Shown here in pieces: positions 1-37,499 of a stretch of 64,000 bases of DNA (its first letter is position 1; every line of letters begins with the position of its first letter). The position numbers were made by a program, and so were the translations under genes. Source of the stretch: Eriocheir sinensis. Taxonomy: Eukaryota > Arthropoda > Malacostraca > Decapoda > Varunidae. The notes under the pieces were generated by a model. That model had not been told where the DNA came from. It ran no database searches and saw only the letters and a program-made list of their open reading frames with translations. The stretch is taken from contig NC_066517.1 of the NCBI RefSeq assembly GCF_024679095.1, positions 21,737,540 to 21,801,539 on the forward strand, written 5' to 3'.

Positions 1-189
1 AGCTTGAAATGTCGAAAAGATGGCACGATTTAATAAGTAACTGGGCAGCTATATAATAATTAGCCTACTCAGTGGTCTGTGTGTGGGGCAATAGGCCGAT
101 ATCTGCTGCATAATATTCCTCTCTCCATAAACTAGCGATATTTTATGAGCTTCAAAGATGAGTAGCCAGACATCCTTTTTCCGCGGAGA

Positions 190-1435
190 TCACCAGCACC
201 TCCACCTCCTTCCACTCAGTAACATCCTATCACCAGCACCCACCAACACCTCCACCTCCATCCACTCAGTAACATCCTATCACCAGCACCCACCAACACA
301 CTAGCTGCCACCTCCTTCCACTCAGTAACATCCTATCACCAGCACCCACCAACACCTCCACCTCCTTCCACTCAGTAACATCCTATCACCAGCACCCATC
401 AACACACTAGCTGCCACCTCCTTCCACTCAGTAACATCCTATCACCAGCACCCACCAACACCTCCACCTCCATCCACTCAGTAACATCCTATCACCAGCA
501 CCCACCAACACCCCCACCTCCATCCACTCAGTAACATCCTATCACCAGCACCCACCAACACCTCCACCTCCTTCCACTCAGTAACATCCTATCACCAGCA
601 CCCACCAACACCTCCACCTCCTTCCACTCAGTAACATCCTATCACCAGCACCCACCAACACCTCCACCTCCTTCCACTCAGTAACATCCTATCACCAGCA
701 CCCACCAACACCTCCACCTCCATCCACTCAGTAACATCCTATCACCAGCACCCACCAACACCTCCACCTCCTTCCACTCAGTAACATCCTATCACCAGCA
801 CCCACCAACACCTCCACCTCCTTCCACTCAGTAACATCCTATCACCAGCACCCACCAACACCTCCACCTTCTTCCACTCAGTAACATCCTATCACCAGCA
901 CCCACCAACACCTCCACCTCCTTCCACTCAGTAACATCCTATCACCAGCACCCACCAACACCTCCACCTCCATCCACTCAGTAACATCCTATCAGCAGCA
1001 CCCACCAACACCTCCACCTCCATCCACTCAGTAACATCCTATCACCAGCACCCATCAACACACTCGCTGCCACCTCCATCCACTCAGTAACATCCTATCA
1101 CCAGCACCCATCAACACACTCGCTGCCACCTCCATCCACTCAGTAACATCCTATCACCAGCACCCACCAACACAATGCCACCTTCTTCCACTCAGTAACA
1201 TCCTATCACCAGCACCCATCAACACACTCGCTGCCACCTCCATCCACTCAGTAACATCCTATCACCAGCACCCACCAACACACTCGCTGCCACCTCCTTC
1301 CACTCAGTAACATCCTATCACCAGCACCCACCAACACACTCGCTGCCACCTCCTTCCACTCGGTAACATCCTATCACCAGCACCCACCAACACACTGCCA
1401 CCTTCTTCCACTCCGTAACATCCTCTTCCAGGCAC
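190..1435. repeat. 50-bp satellite array with a 56-bp variant unit
   Basis: A CA/CT-rich unit repeats with an exact 50-base period through most of the block (clearest at 540-1010). Interspersed units are longer (about 56 bases) because the spacer between CCAACA and CCACCTCC gains an ACTAGCTGC or ACTCGCTGC segment. The core GTAACATCCTATCACCAGCA is nearly invariant. No coding signal was seen. Confidence 0.95.
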
Positions 1436-3446
1436 ATCACATCATACTATAAATAATACAATTACTGTTATACTTAGAACACGCATTTCAACACAGAAAA
1501 TCATATGCTCATACTTATCTCCAGCCATAATCGTTCACTGCCAAACAAAGATTTTACTTAAAACAAAACAAAAAAACTGCTTGTCATGTGGAAATGCCCC
1601 TGCTTCTGCTTCAAAGGACTTTAATTCCTAACTTCCTCCACCTGTGATGCAGTGTACTCCATTCTGCTTTAAACCTCTTCATCGCTTCTTCAACATCTTT
1701 TCTACTTATTGTCTCATGGGTTGAAGTCAATGTATAAGCCAAGAGTATTTTTAGTTTGTATTCTTTATTCAGATTGACAATGATTCCTGTTATTATTTTC
1801 CTGAATTGTTCCAAGTACATGGCTAAATTCTTGCTAATCCAAAAATAAGTTTCATGTTTTGATTCCATCTAAGGGACCTTTGTAACACAAGGTGTGTTTT
1901 TGTCCGTCCTGTATGAAAGGAGTGCATAAAAATCTTAATACACAGTCTAAAATAATTAATACTTCGTGAAAAATGAGCAGGTAACAACAGACTCAATTAT
2001 ACACACCCAGTCTGAACAGTCCTAGAGAATTGTATGAACCACAAAAATGAATTAGAAAGACAGCTACGAGAACAAGGACAGCATACGAGAAAACATGAAA
2101 GTAGTCGACATGATAAAGGCAGTTAAAAGGGAAAAATGCCAATGGTCAGGATACTTATGTAAGAAAGAGGACAACAGATGACAAAAAGTGACAAACTGGA
2201 AAATATGACAAACAACACAGCAGCGCCAGAGACTGAGTGTGAAGAGTGTGGGGAAAGGCCCACCGTACAAAGACAGGAGGGAGGGCAATTCAGCTGATGG
2301 TGTGTATCAAGAATTAAGAGGAATGCTCACACTGAAGAAACAAACACTTGGAAGAGGTCTGTGTTCCTTAGCAAAACTATCAAACTGATGATGAATCTGA
2401 ACAAGTAGTACACTGGATATATATAATGACAAAGAGTTGCTGACAATAATATATCACAAGCAAATATATATGTCTACAGGCACACCTCAAACCTGCCAGT
2501 CAATACACAACACTGCACGGTAACAAAAAAAAAAAAAGGATCACTTAATTGTAGTATTTGGAGACCAAGAGTTTCTCGACTTTTAAAGCCCACACGTATA
2601 ATATTCAGAAATGTTCCAAAGAAAGCATCCCTGTGTAATTACATTGATGTATGTGAATGTGCTTAAATTACAGCTCATATCAACAAAACCTACAGCTACA
2701 CTTCTACACTCAACCTAATGTGCGTATATAAATATAGGAAATGTGACTTCAAAAAATATAGTGCACTTCTTTTCCTAATAAAGTCTAGGAAAATAACTTG
2801 CATTGTTGGCACTGCAAGTCCTGAGCAGCGTCAGGCCCACTAGAACACTACAAGCAACGCCGCCACAACTATGAACACCGTGCTGACTCACTCTCGGAGG
2901 AATGAGGAAGTTGTATATATGCCACTGTCCTTGATACACTATGGCAATCAGATAAATATTTACAATCTTATATTACATGGTGGGATGATAAATACAACAT
3001 TCACACACAGTTTTCCTCTCTATACAGCTTTTCCACTGCTGCCGGAACCTTTTGTTCTTGTGCTCACCAACACCTTCATGGCTATGAGGGTACCAAGGGA
3101 CTGTCAACTTAAGACACAGTACTACATATGTAATTAGTGCCATTAGACAGCATTCAAGTGTTTGAGACGAAAGGTAAGATCCAGGCTGGCAGTACTAACA
3201 CACACACATACATGCTAAGATACACACACACGCACACTCACACGTACGAGGTATATAATGCATTAATTAAAAATTATAAATTAAGAGCATGATTCTATAT
3301 AAATCTATGTACATTAATAGAACTTCCGACATAGTATATGCAAACTATAAATATGGTATATTACGAAATCTTCAAGTCAACACTGGCTTATATGTGAAGA
3401 TGGTTACTCCTCTTTAACATGATCCACGCAGATCACTCACATTGCC
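1436..3446. other. AT-rich gene-poor stretch downstream of FAS
   Basis: About 2 kb of AT-rich sequence lies between the satellite and the FAS poly(A) signal. It may contain alternative FAS 3'UTR, but nothing proves it. Short CA-rich runs occur near 3200-3245. The only reading frame that looks at all coding is at 1611-1868 on the minus strand, listed separately. Confidence 0.6.
1611..1868 (-). CDS. 85-residue open frame of unknown origin
   Basis: An ATG-started minus-strand frame encodes 85 residues rich in Lys, Glu, Leu and Ile, predicted mostly helical, ending in TAA. I do not recognise the family. The bases just before the ATG (CCCTTAG) look like a splice acceptor, so it could be a terminal exon of an unseen transcript, or a remnant of a mobile element. 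No partner exon or promoter is visible. Being AT-rich, it may also be a chance frame. Confidence 0.2.
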   Translation of the reverse strand: MESKHETYFWISKNLAMYLEQFRKIITGIIVNLNKEYKLKILLAYTLTSTHETISRKDVEEAMKRFKAEWSTLHHRWRKLGIKVL

Positions 3447-3452
3447 TTTATT
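3447..3452 (-). terminator. candidate FAS poly(A) signal (AATAAA)
   Basis: The plus strand reads TTTATT here, so the minus strand carries a canonical AATAAA about 205 bases after the FAS stop codon. I chose it because it is the first perfect hexamer downstream. Longer 3'UTRs ending further left are possible. Confidence 0.45.
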
Positions 3453-3657
3453 ATAACAAGGAACAGAACTATTAATATTAAATCCATATCAAAGAGAGGC
3501 TCTGCATGATGTACTTAAACTTCACCATAATTACCTTGCTCCAGTAATATCAAAGAGAATCCCTTCACTGCCCAACTCTTGTCACTTCCTGCTCTCTCCC
3601 ACTATCACAGATGGCCGGAGTACTGTTCCCTGCACGAATACCCATCAGGTTCTGTCC

Positions 3658-28952
<25,295 letters not shown>

Positions 28953-29191
28953 CTTCGGCAGGGTACTACAGGGCGACACAGAAGAACTTGGACTAGGGGC
29001 ACCGGCAATCACCTGGAAAGAGAGTGCCACACCTGTAATTAGCGCCGCCACCGCCACCACCACGCCCATCGCCCGCTGTCACGAACTTATTTAGAGAATT
29101 ATTGTTTTCACGTATGTTATTATCAGTCATTATAGGTGGTTTCGTACGTGTTCCTTACTGTCCATGCAGGTACTCTTGCCACTCATAACTC

Positions 29192-29376
29192 ACCACACTT
29201 GTTTACTTGCTGATGTCAGTGCTCACAACTCGATATATAACGCCTGGAGCAGCGGGTCGGGGTTTGACAGGTTATGTACTGGTGTTTGTTTAAATAACTT
29301 AATAGTACGCGTAACACAACCACCGGGAGGCTGTCGAGCCCGCGTTACGTCCTCACCGCCGCGCCGTGCACAATGC
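29192..29376 (-). other. FASN: possible non-coding first exon of FAS
   Basis: If transcription starts about 30 bases below the TATA box, a leader exon would run from about 29376 to a strong donor (GTGTG then GTGAGTTA) at 29191. An alternative donor (GGCG then GTGAGG) at 29355 would make a much shorter exon. Neither is proven. Confidence 0.3.
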
Positions 29377-29399
29377 AACACCATCTGCTCCGTCTCCCG

Positions 29400-29512
29400 C
29401 TTTATAATTTCCCTTAACGTCAATTTCCAGCCCGGCTGAGGCGAGGTGGGACCATCGGCAGCCGGCCAATCAGCGCCAGGAAAACCCGTTGCGTCACGCG
29501 CCTTCCGCCAAT
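29400..29512 (-). promoter_or_regulatory. FASN: candidate FAS promoter: TATA box, two inverted CCAAT boxes, CRE-like site
   Basis: Reading toward FAS: ATTGG (29512-29508), GCGTGACGCA (29500-29491), ATTGG (29470-29466), then TATAAAG (29406-29400). The two ATTGG boxes are 42 bases apart and both sit in CTGATTGGC. Spacing fits CCAAT boxes near -90 and -135 from a start near 29376. The block 29330-29560 is CpG-rich, unlike the AT-rich surroundings. NF-Y sites next to SREBP sites are an established feature of vertebrate FASN promoters; the same use here is inference. Confidence 0.55.
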
Positions 29513-30156
29513 CAGCTGCGGGCCAGGGTCAGGGGGAGGACGCGCCACCTTCGTATGGCGTGATGCGCCGGGCCTCGGGTTTCGCAGGATTCGGCACACT
29601 CTCGCTATTGATCTATCACTCAGCTGGACCAGACACTCTCTTACACCTCCCATGATTATCTCTTATCTCCCGGCGGGCACCAAGCAGCGGAGACAAGTGT
29701 GGGTCCTCCGCGAGACACTTCAGAGGCTGTAGCGAGACGAGAATGTCACCTTGACCGGCTCAAAGGAGATGGCACCATGAATGAGTGAGAAATCGTCTCT
29801 ATTCAGCATTGATGGTTCGTTCGTTCCGTCTCCAGGCTGTTGAGAGGCTCGGAATACACTTTTTACGATCCTAGTGAGCAAAACCCTGAGACATACGAGT
29901 ACGGCAGGGCAGCAAGGAAGGGATGACGTGTACACCGATATTATATTTTCACACGGGAAATACGCAAGCAAGAAAGCAAGCAAGCAGGGTCGATCATCAT
30001 CATCGTCATCATCAGCTGCCGCCACAACAAATATTCATCACACTTTTTTTTTCGGTCCAAATAAACAAACCATGAACGGAGAAAAAAGAAAATGCAGAGA
30101 AGTAATCAATAAAGTAGTTCAGGATTTAGTATTTATACGCGGAACATATGGATGAA

Positions 30157-30243
30157 CACACACACACACACACACACAAGCATAGCGACGGGATGGGCGG
30201 ACATGAGCACTGAATGAGAGATGCGAGCGAGCGAGCGTGTTTG

Positions 30244-30295
<52 letters not shown>
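30157..30295. repeat. microsatellites (CA)n and (CT)n
   Basis: A short CA run at about 30157-30178 and a perfect CT run at about 30248-30293, upstream of FAS. Confidence 0.95.
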
Positions 30296-30297
<2 letters not shown>

Positions 30298-30567
30298 ACT
30301 TTCTTTCTCCGAGTATTACATCGTCAAAGCTTTTTTTTTTCTTTCCCTTACATTATCTTTCCTATCCTGTTCTTTTGCCTCTAAGTAAATGAGATTAACT
30401 AAAGAAGAATGGTTTGCATGGTAACATAAGAACACCTGTGGCATGTATTAGGAGATTAACAGTTACTAAGGATGCTTGCCATATCCCTCCTGTCTCTACT
30501 TTTCTTTCTCTCTATCTTCTTTATTGCTCTCCCTCTTTTCAGCATGCAAGGTGGGCTAATTGGGGAT

Positions 30568-30866
30568 TTTTTTTTTATGTAGGCTTCTTCCCGGTGGGGC
30601 CTGATGGTTGGCCCAGCCCGTTCTGGCGCAGGCAAGTGTTTATCTTGTGTTGGTTCATGCTGCTGGAACTCATTTTTGAGCCTCTCTTTGTAAAGGTTAT
30701 CTAGAGCCTAGGTTGATGGGTGGTCTTCAGGCCAGCATGTGGGTAGTCTTAGGCCACTCGGCGGTGACTGAAAAACCTCAGCTGTGCGGCGGCCAGGATT
30801 CGAACCCGCGTCCCTCCTGGAGCTCCTGAACGCGGGGCCGTCACGCTCCATTCAGCCTCTCTTTTC
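30568..30866 (-). mobile_element. tRNA-derived SINE
   Basis: On the minus strand the element has a tRNA-like head: an A-box-like AGGCTGAATGGAG near 30853-30865 and a perfect Pol III B box GGTTCGAATCC at 30806-30796. It is followed by an unrelated body and an A-rich tail at 30568-30578. The tail portion (CTGCGCCAGAACGGGCTGGG, then CCGGGAAGAAGCCTAC) recurs at 63660-63765. Confidence 0.8.
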
Positions 30867-30869
30867 CAT

Positions 30870-33430
30870 AACTTTCCTTCCCTCTCTCTTTTCCATCTCC
30901 TTTCTCTTTCCTTCCGTCTGCCTTCTAACAGGTGACAGCAATATTAAGATGGATGATTTAAAGGGACATGAACACCTGAGAGAAAGATTAATTAAGGGTG
31001 CCAAGCTTTCATACCTGACCCCCTTGCCTCACTTTCCTTCCCCCACCTCCTTCTCACCCCACTCTCTCCATCTCCTCCCTTCCATCTTTCGTCACCTTCC
31101 TTTCCATCCCTCTCTTTTTCTCTGCTAAGGGTCTGAATAAGCTACCCCTTCATAATATACCTTCCTTTTTCTTCCCTTTCCATCCCGTTCTTTCTCCTCT
31201 CTCCCTCTCTTCCCTTTCATCTTCAATAACCTGCCTTTCCATTTCTTTCTTTCTCCTTTTTTGCAATTCCTATACAAGAGTGACTGAATAAGTTCCTCCT
31301 TCTAATCTACCCTTTTCCTCTCACTTTCCTTCCATCTTCCGTCATCTTCCTTTCCATCCTTCTCTTTCTCCTACTTTGCCGATAGGGGTCCATTTCTTTC
31401 TTTCTCCTTTTTTGCAATTCCTATACAAGAGTGACTGAATAAGTTCCTCCTAATCTCCTTTTCCTCTCACTTTCCTTCCATCTTCCGTCACCTTCCTTTC
31501 CATCCTTCTCTTTCTCCTACTTTGCCGATAGGGGTCGATTTATTTCTCTCTCCTTTTTTGCAATTCCTATACAAGAGTGACTGAATAAGTTCCTCCTAAT
31601 CTCCTTTTCCTTCCACTTCCCTTCCATCTTCCGTCACCTTCCTTTCCATCCTTCTCTTTCTCCTACTTTGCCGATAGGGGTCCATTTCTTTCTTCTCCTT
31701 TTTTGCAATTCCTATACAAGAGTGACTGAATAAGTTCCTCCTTCTAATCTACCCTTTTCCTCTCACTTTCCTTTCATCTCCCGTCATCTTCCTTTCCATC
31801 CTTCTCTTTCTCCTACTTTGCCGATAGGGGTCCATTTCTTTCTCTCTCCATTTTTCGCAATTCCTATACAAGAGTGACTGAATAAGTTCCTCCTAATCTA
31901 CCCTTTCCCTCTCACTTTCCTTCCCTCTTCCGTCATCTTCCTTTCCATTCATTTCTTTCTCCTACTTTGCCGATAGGGGTTCTTTTCTTTCTTCTTTTTT
32001 GCAATTCCTATACAAGAGTGAATGAGTAAGTTCCTCCTTCTAATCAGCCCTTTTCCTTCCACTTTCCTTCCATCTTCCGTCATCTTCCTTTCTATTCATC
32101 TCTTTCTCCTACTTTGCCGAGAGGGGTCCATTTCTTTCTTCTCCTTTTTTGCAATTCCTATACAAGAGCGACTGAATAAGTTCCTCCTAATCTACCCTTT
32201 CCTCTCACTTTCCTTCCCTCTTCCGTCATCTTCCTTTCTATTCATCTCTTTCTCCTACTTTGCCGAGAGGGGTCCATTTCTTTCTTCTCCTTTTTTGCAA
32301 TTCCTATCCAAGAGTGACTGAATAAGTTCCTCCTAATCTCCTTTTCCTCCTACTTTCCTTCCATCTTCCGTCACCTTCCTTTCCATTCATATATTTCTCC
32401 TACTTTGCGATTCCTATGCGAGTGACTGAATGAGCACGTTATCCTTTCATTATACCTGCTCTCCCTCCTTCCTTCATTCACTATACCTGCTCTTCCCTTC
32501 CCTTCCACCGCGTGTTAACCCCCTTCAATATCTACCGCCCCCTTCCTCATCGCTATACCCCTTAACTATATTTGTCTTTCCCTCCCCCTTCTTTATCATG
32601 TTACCTCTTCCTTATACGTAAAAAAAAAAAAAAAAAAAAGGGCTTTTTTTCATATTTGTTTCCCTTATTTATGCCCTTGAACTGACTCCTTTGCTGTAAA
32701 AAAAATAAAAATAGCTAGCCTTTCCCTCCCCTTCCTCCAAGCGTTACCCCCTTACCTTCCAACCCTTCCCTTCGCTTCCTTCCATTCGTTCGTGTTACCC
32801 CTTCACTGCCAACCCTTCCCTTCGCTAACTACCCTTTTTCCCTTCCATTCCTACGCACGCATACCCCTTTACCTCCTACCCTTCCTTTCACTAACTGTCT
32901 TTTCCTTCCCTTTCCTCCCCGTGTTACCCCTTCACTGCCAACCCTTCCCTTCACTAATTCCCTTTTCCCTTCCATTCCTCATCACGCATATCCCTTTACC
33001 TCCAACCCTTCCTTTCACTAACTACCTTTTCCTTCCCTTTCCTCCCCGTGTTACCCCTTCACTAGCTACCCTCCCCTTCCTCAACACGCTACCCCTTCAC
33101 TATACATATACTTCCTTTCTCTACCTAACCTTCCCTTCAATAGCTCTCCTTTCCCTTCATCCGTGTCCTACCCCTCCAATACTAACACTAACGGCCCTTT
33201 CCCTCCCTTTCCTCGACACGCTACCCCTTCACTATACATGTACTTCGCTTTCGCTACCTAAACTTCCCTTCAATAGCTCTCCTTTCCCTTCATCCGTGTC
33301 CTACCCTTCCAATACCTACCCTTCCCTTCACTGACTGCCCTTTCCCAACCCTCCCTCGGCACCCTACCCCTCTCTTCGCTATCTCCCGTCCCCTTCCTTT
33401 CCTCGTCTCGCCACTCCTCAAACAGGTGTT
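30870..33430. repeat. pyrimidine-rich minisatellite block, two arrays
   Basis: About 31140-32430 is an array with a 144-152-base period; GCAATTCCTATACAAGAG marks units at 31263, 31414, 31560, 31705, 31857, 32001, 32151 and 32297. About 32735-33420 is a second array with GTTACCCCTTCACTGCCAAC and relatives at roughly 60-120 base spacing. The plus strand is overwhelmingly C and T. A SINE-like fragment (inverted) interrupts at about 32615-32710. Open frames here are repeat artefacts. Confidence 0.9.
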
Positions 33431-33774
33431 CCTATACTACCAGCGTTGCCAGGCGTTCCTTGTTGCCGAGGTGTGCTGCTGTACCGCCCCCGACACCATG
33501 CACCAGCTCCTACCTTGCCCGCGTCTAAAGTCACCTTGAGAGAACACACGCTAGATTGCACAACATTTCTCCTTCTCTGTCTCTGTCTCTCTCAGGTGTG
33601 GTAATGACTCATCTCGGTTTTTTTTATCCCATTTCTATTTTTACCGCATACCTGTCGCTGTCTATACCCGCCTGCCCTGACCTTGGGACGAGTTACCGGT
33701 ACGGGAAGGTTACGTTGCGATACGACACTTCACGCTATGCATCCGTATCGGTCTGTCCACGTGATTGTATGTTG

Positions 33775-34330
33775 CTATCGTGGCTAAGTGGGCTATTGCC
33801 ATGCTATAATTAGAGTCCTACAGAAAACATAAGACTAAAAGGGAGATCTGTGATTCTAGATAGCAAAAAAAACCCAGGAAAAAAAACATTATTATATCGT
33901 TATCGTACCTGAGTGGGCTATTACCGTACTGCAGTTAGTGGCCTACGGGAAAAAAAAGGAAGAAAAGTATTATGTGATTTCAAGAAGCAAAACACAGGAA
34001 GAAAAACGTCAATAAAGGTATATACGTATGCATTACCTGAGTGGGCTAATACCGTACTGCAATTAGTGGCCCACGGGATAAAAAAAAGGAAGAAAAATAT
34101 TATGTGATTTCAAGTAGCAAAACACAGGAAGAAAAACGTCAATAAAGGTATATACGTATGCATTACCTGAGTGGGCTATTACCGTACTGCAATTAGTGGC
34201 CCACGGGATAAAAAGGAAGAAAAGTATTATGTCATTTCAAGTAGCAAAACACAGGAAGAAAAACGTCAATGAAGGAATATACGTATGCATTATGTCTTTA
34301 TCGTAGCTAAGTGGGTTATTACTATACAGC
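33775..34330. repeat. about 129-bp tandem repeat, four copies
   Basis: CCTGAGTGGGCTATTACCGT marks units near 33908, 34036 and 34166, with diverged edge units at about 33780 and 34300. Each contains AAACACAGGAAGAAAAACGT. Confidence 0.9.
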
Positions 34331-34987
34331 AATTAGTTATCTAAGACGAAAACAAATAAAGGAAAGCCATTAAATGTTTAAGAGCCGATTTCACAGTCCA
34401 ACACAGTGTCTTCGTAACAGCCCGAACCAAACTATAGAATCCCATACAATCCAAAATGGGGAGGTCTTCGATGCCACACTAAATACACAAGACTTTTCTA
34501 GTATAGTTTCATCAAATTTGTAAACTTAAATACAAACACCAGACACTATACAAGGAAATTTCGAAGGCTCTGGTATTGGTTTGGGAGCTTACTAACCGAT
34601 CATGGGGAACTGTGAAACTGTCCCTAAAGGTCAACGACAAGACAGTGCATAATACGTCTCTGTTGTGTTGTTCGTGGTTTTGTTATTGGTGTTGCTAGTG
34701 GTGGGTGTTGATGTTGTTGGTGTTTATGGTGATTTTGGTGAAGAAAGGGTACTGTAAGTGATGGTGTTTGTATCGGCGATGGTGGAAGTGGAGCTGAGGC
34801 TTGTGTTCGTGATTGTCTGTATAACCAAAGTCGATTCTCACCCGCCCAGTGTCCCGGGGTGATAGGTTCTTACTCCCCATAGTCTCAAGGGTCAGTGAGG
34901 CGGAAATGAGCACTGAGGCCACGCGTAACCATAGTGTATGCACCCAACCGTACCTTACCGTTAAAGCTGCTTATGCGTGCTATACAA

Positions 34988-35230
34988 ATAATGAGGCTGC
35001 GGCCGAGCGGTTAGCGTGCGGGTGTGGTGAGCTCCAGGACCTAGATTCCAGTCCAACTCGTGCACGCTGACAATATTCAACCATCGCCGAGTGGAGGAAG
35101 ATTCTTTTTATTTTTTTACATGAGAGGAAACAGATCAAGGGCAAAAAAAAAGGAAATAATAATGAAATAAAAGCCCGCTACTCATTGTTCCCATACACTA
35201 AAGAGTCAAGAGGCGTGGCCGAAAGATAGG
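34988..35230 (+). mobile_element. tRNA-derived SINE
   Basis: GCGGCCGAGCGGTTAGCG at about 34998-35015 resembles the A box of tRNA-Leu/Ser, and AGATTCCAGTCC at about 35042 is a degenerate B box. The body continues into the CAGATCAAGGGC..AAAAGCCCGCTACT family seen elsewhere in the window, which ties that family to a tRNA-type promoter. Confidence 0.7.
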
Positions 35231-35384
35231 TCAATTTCGGGAGGAGAGGTGTCCTGATACCCACAAGGATCTTCAATCAGCCTTAACTTTAGCGACTTCG
35301 GAGGGGCAGCATGGGCTTTAGAAGAGAGAGAGAGAGAGAGAGGAAAAGAAGAAGAAGAAGAAGAAGGAAGAAGAAACCTCAGAA

Positions 35385-35450
35385 GCAAGAGTTATGCATC
35401 ACGGCAGCCACTATAAATAAAATTCGCCTGCGCCACTAACGGCCTGGGAT
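35385..35450 (-). mobile_element. fragment of the SINE-like element also at 39945-40170
   Basis: The reverse complement of GCGCAGGCGAATTTTATTTA plus TAGTGGCTGCCGTGATG, which is intact on the plus strand at about 39990-40025. Confidence 0.65.
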
Positions 35451-35499
35451 CGTTTTACTTCATACCCGCAAGTTAATACGTGTTCCTTTGGCCCTGCAT

Positions 35500-36140
35500 G
35501 TTATAATCCACACAAAATGAAGTGGAAGGGACCTGTGATGAAGAGAAGCGAGGACTGCGTGGGCCGTAGAGTGCTTGAGATGAAGGCTGCAGGAAGGAGG
35601 AAGAGAGGAAGACCAAGGAGAAGGACAGGAAAGGAAGTGCCGAGGGTAGAAAAAAAATAGTCTAGTCATCGGTAAGGGAGAGGAGGTGAAAGAAGGAGAG
35701 TGGAATATACCCGTGAGGATGTAGCATGCTTTAGTAGACAGGGAACAGGTAAGGAAGAAAGAGGAGAGGAAGGCAGAGGGTAGAATAGAAGACAACAGCG
35801 AAGGTATTGGAGAAAAGGGACGTAAATGAGAGGAGCAAAGGTAGACGGCGTAGCAAGAAATGTGACCCCTGTAGGAAAGATGGAAAAAGCTGAAGATGAA
35901 GACGTTAAAAAAAGAAAAGGAGAAGAAAAAGAAGAAGAAGAAGATGATGATAATGAAGAAGAAGAGGATGAAAAAGAAAAGAGGAAAAAGAAAAAGTAGA
36001 AGACGAAGAACAAAAGAAAAGAAAAGAAAAATAAGATTAAGAATAGTAATGATAATAATAAGAAGAAAAAGAAGAAGAAGAAGAAGAAGAAGAAAAAGAA
36101 GTAGAAGAAGAAGAAGAAGAAGAAGATACATATATCCCAA
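35500..36140. repeat. purine-rich tract with (GAA)n
   Basis: The plus strand is nearly all A and G from about 35880 to 36130, with runs of GAA and AAG. Reading frames of Lys/Glu/Arg or Phe/Ser/Leu are artefacts of composition. Confidence 0.9.
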
Positions 36141-36154
36141 AACACAGAGCCGGA

Positions 36155-36155
36155 T

Positions 36156-36209
<54 letters not shown>

Positions 36210-36337
36210 CATATCCCAGGCCAGTCACTTGTGGTTATGAAAAAAAAAACAGAAATACTTGTTTTGGTACGAAAGATGACTGGACGAAATGAGGATGCAA
36301 ACACACACGTCTTAAAATACATTATGCTAACCACACA

Positions 36338-36384
<47 letters not shown>

Positions 36385-36444
36385 CAAGTATAGCGACAGG
36401 TTGTATGCTATGCTTGTCCTTACCCAACAGTCCTGCACATCCGC

Positions 36445-36504
<60 letters not shown>

Positions 36505-36505
36505 G
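36155..36505. repeat. three (AC)n microsatellites
   Basis: AC runs at about 36158-36208, 36339-36383 and 36448-36502, separated by unique sequence. Confidence 0.97.
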
Positions 36506-36730
36506 CATTCTGGCGCACCTGGATGTGAGCTTGATTACTTCTCACCTGCGGGAAGAGCAAACACGTTACATCATTCTTATATTCCTATTCTTTGTTTTCT
36601 TTTCTTTTCTTTCCTTTATTTATCTCGTTTTATTTGTTCGTTTTTATTTTTATCTTTTCCTTCCTTTTCGAATTTTTCATTTATTTATCCATATATTCGT
36701 TTTTTTTAGCTTTCCAGTTTCAAAACATCA

Positions 36731-36894
<164 letters not shown>

Positions 36895-37499
36895 AAACCA
36901 ACTTTCCACCCATACTTTTACACACGCGCAGCCTCGATCAAAACATCCACATCTTACATCATACCAACTTCATCCGCTCCTTTCTTTCTTCCTTCTTTCC
37001 TTCACCTTTCAGGGCACAAAAACAAACCATTACATCATAGTTTCATGCGCTCATCTCCTTCCTTTAAGCTCAGTCATCCACCCATCCTTCCATTTATCAA
37101 GACACCTCAAGCCACCTCAAAATTGGTATCCCTTCTAAAGCCTCTCGTTCTTTTTGTCTTGTCCTAGCAGCGTATGGCGGGTTTTTTTGTTATTGTTTTC
37201 ATGTTATTTAGACCCTGAGCTGCCTCCCTTGCCCTTTATTAATCCAGCTATTCATTCCTCTATCTAGAACACGGCTTAAACTAGAGCTTCCTATGGTATG
37301 GTTCACGTGTTCCTCTCTCTTTACTTTCTTCCCTTTTTCCTAACCATGAATCTCCCCATTTCTTCAGTAGCTTATCAGATCGGTTGAGGTTTCTTTTCTG
37401 GCCGTGGTAATCGAGAGAAGTTCGTAAATAAGAGATCCAAATGAGTTACTTGATTCTTTGCTCCTCTTCCTTCATCTCAAGTTCTCCACACGTCCATTT

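Noticed and set aside
190..1435. CRISPR-like regular repeats
   Set aside because: Direct tandem satellite with no unique spacers, in animal DNA.
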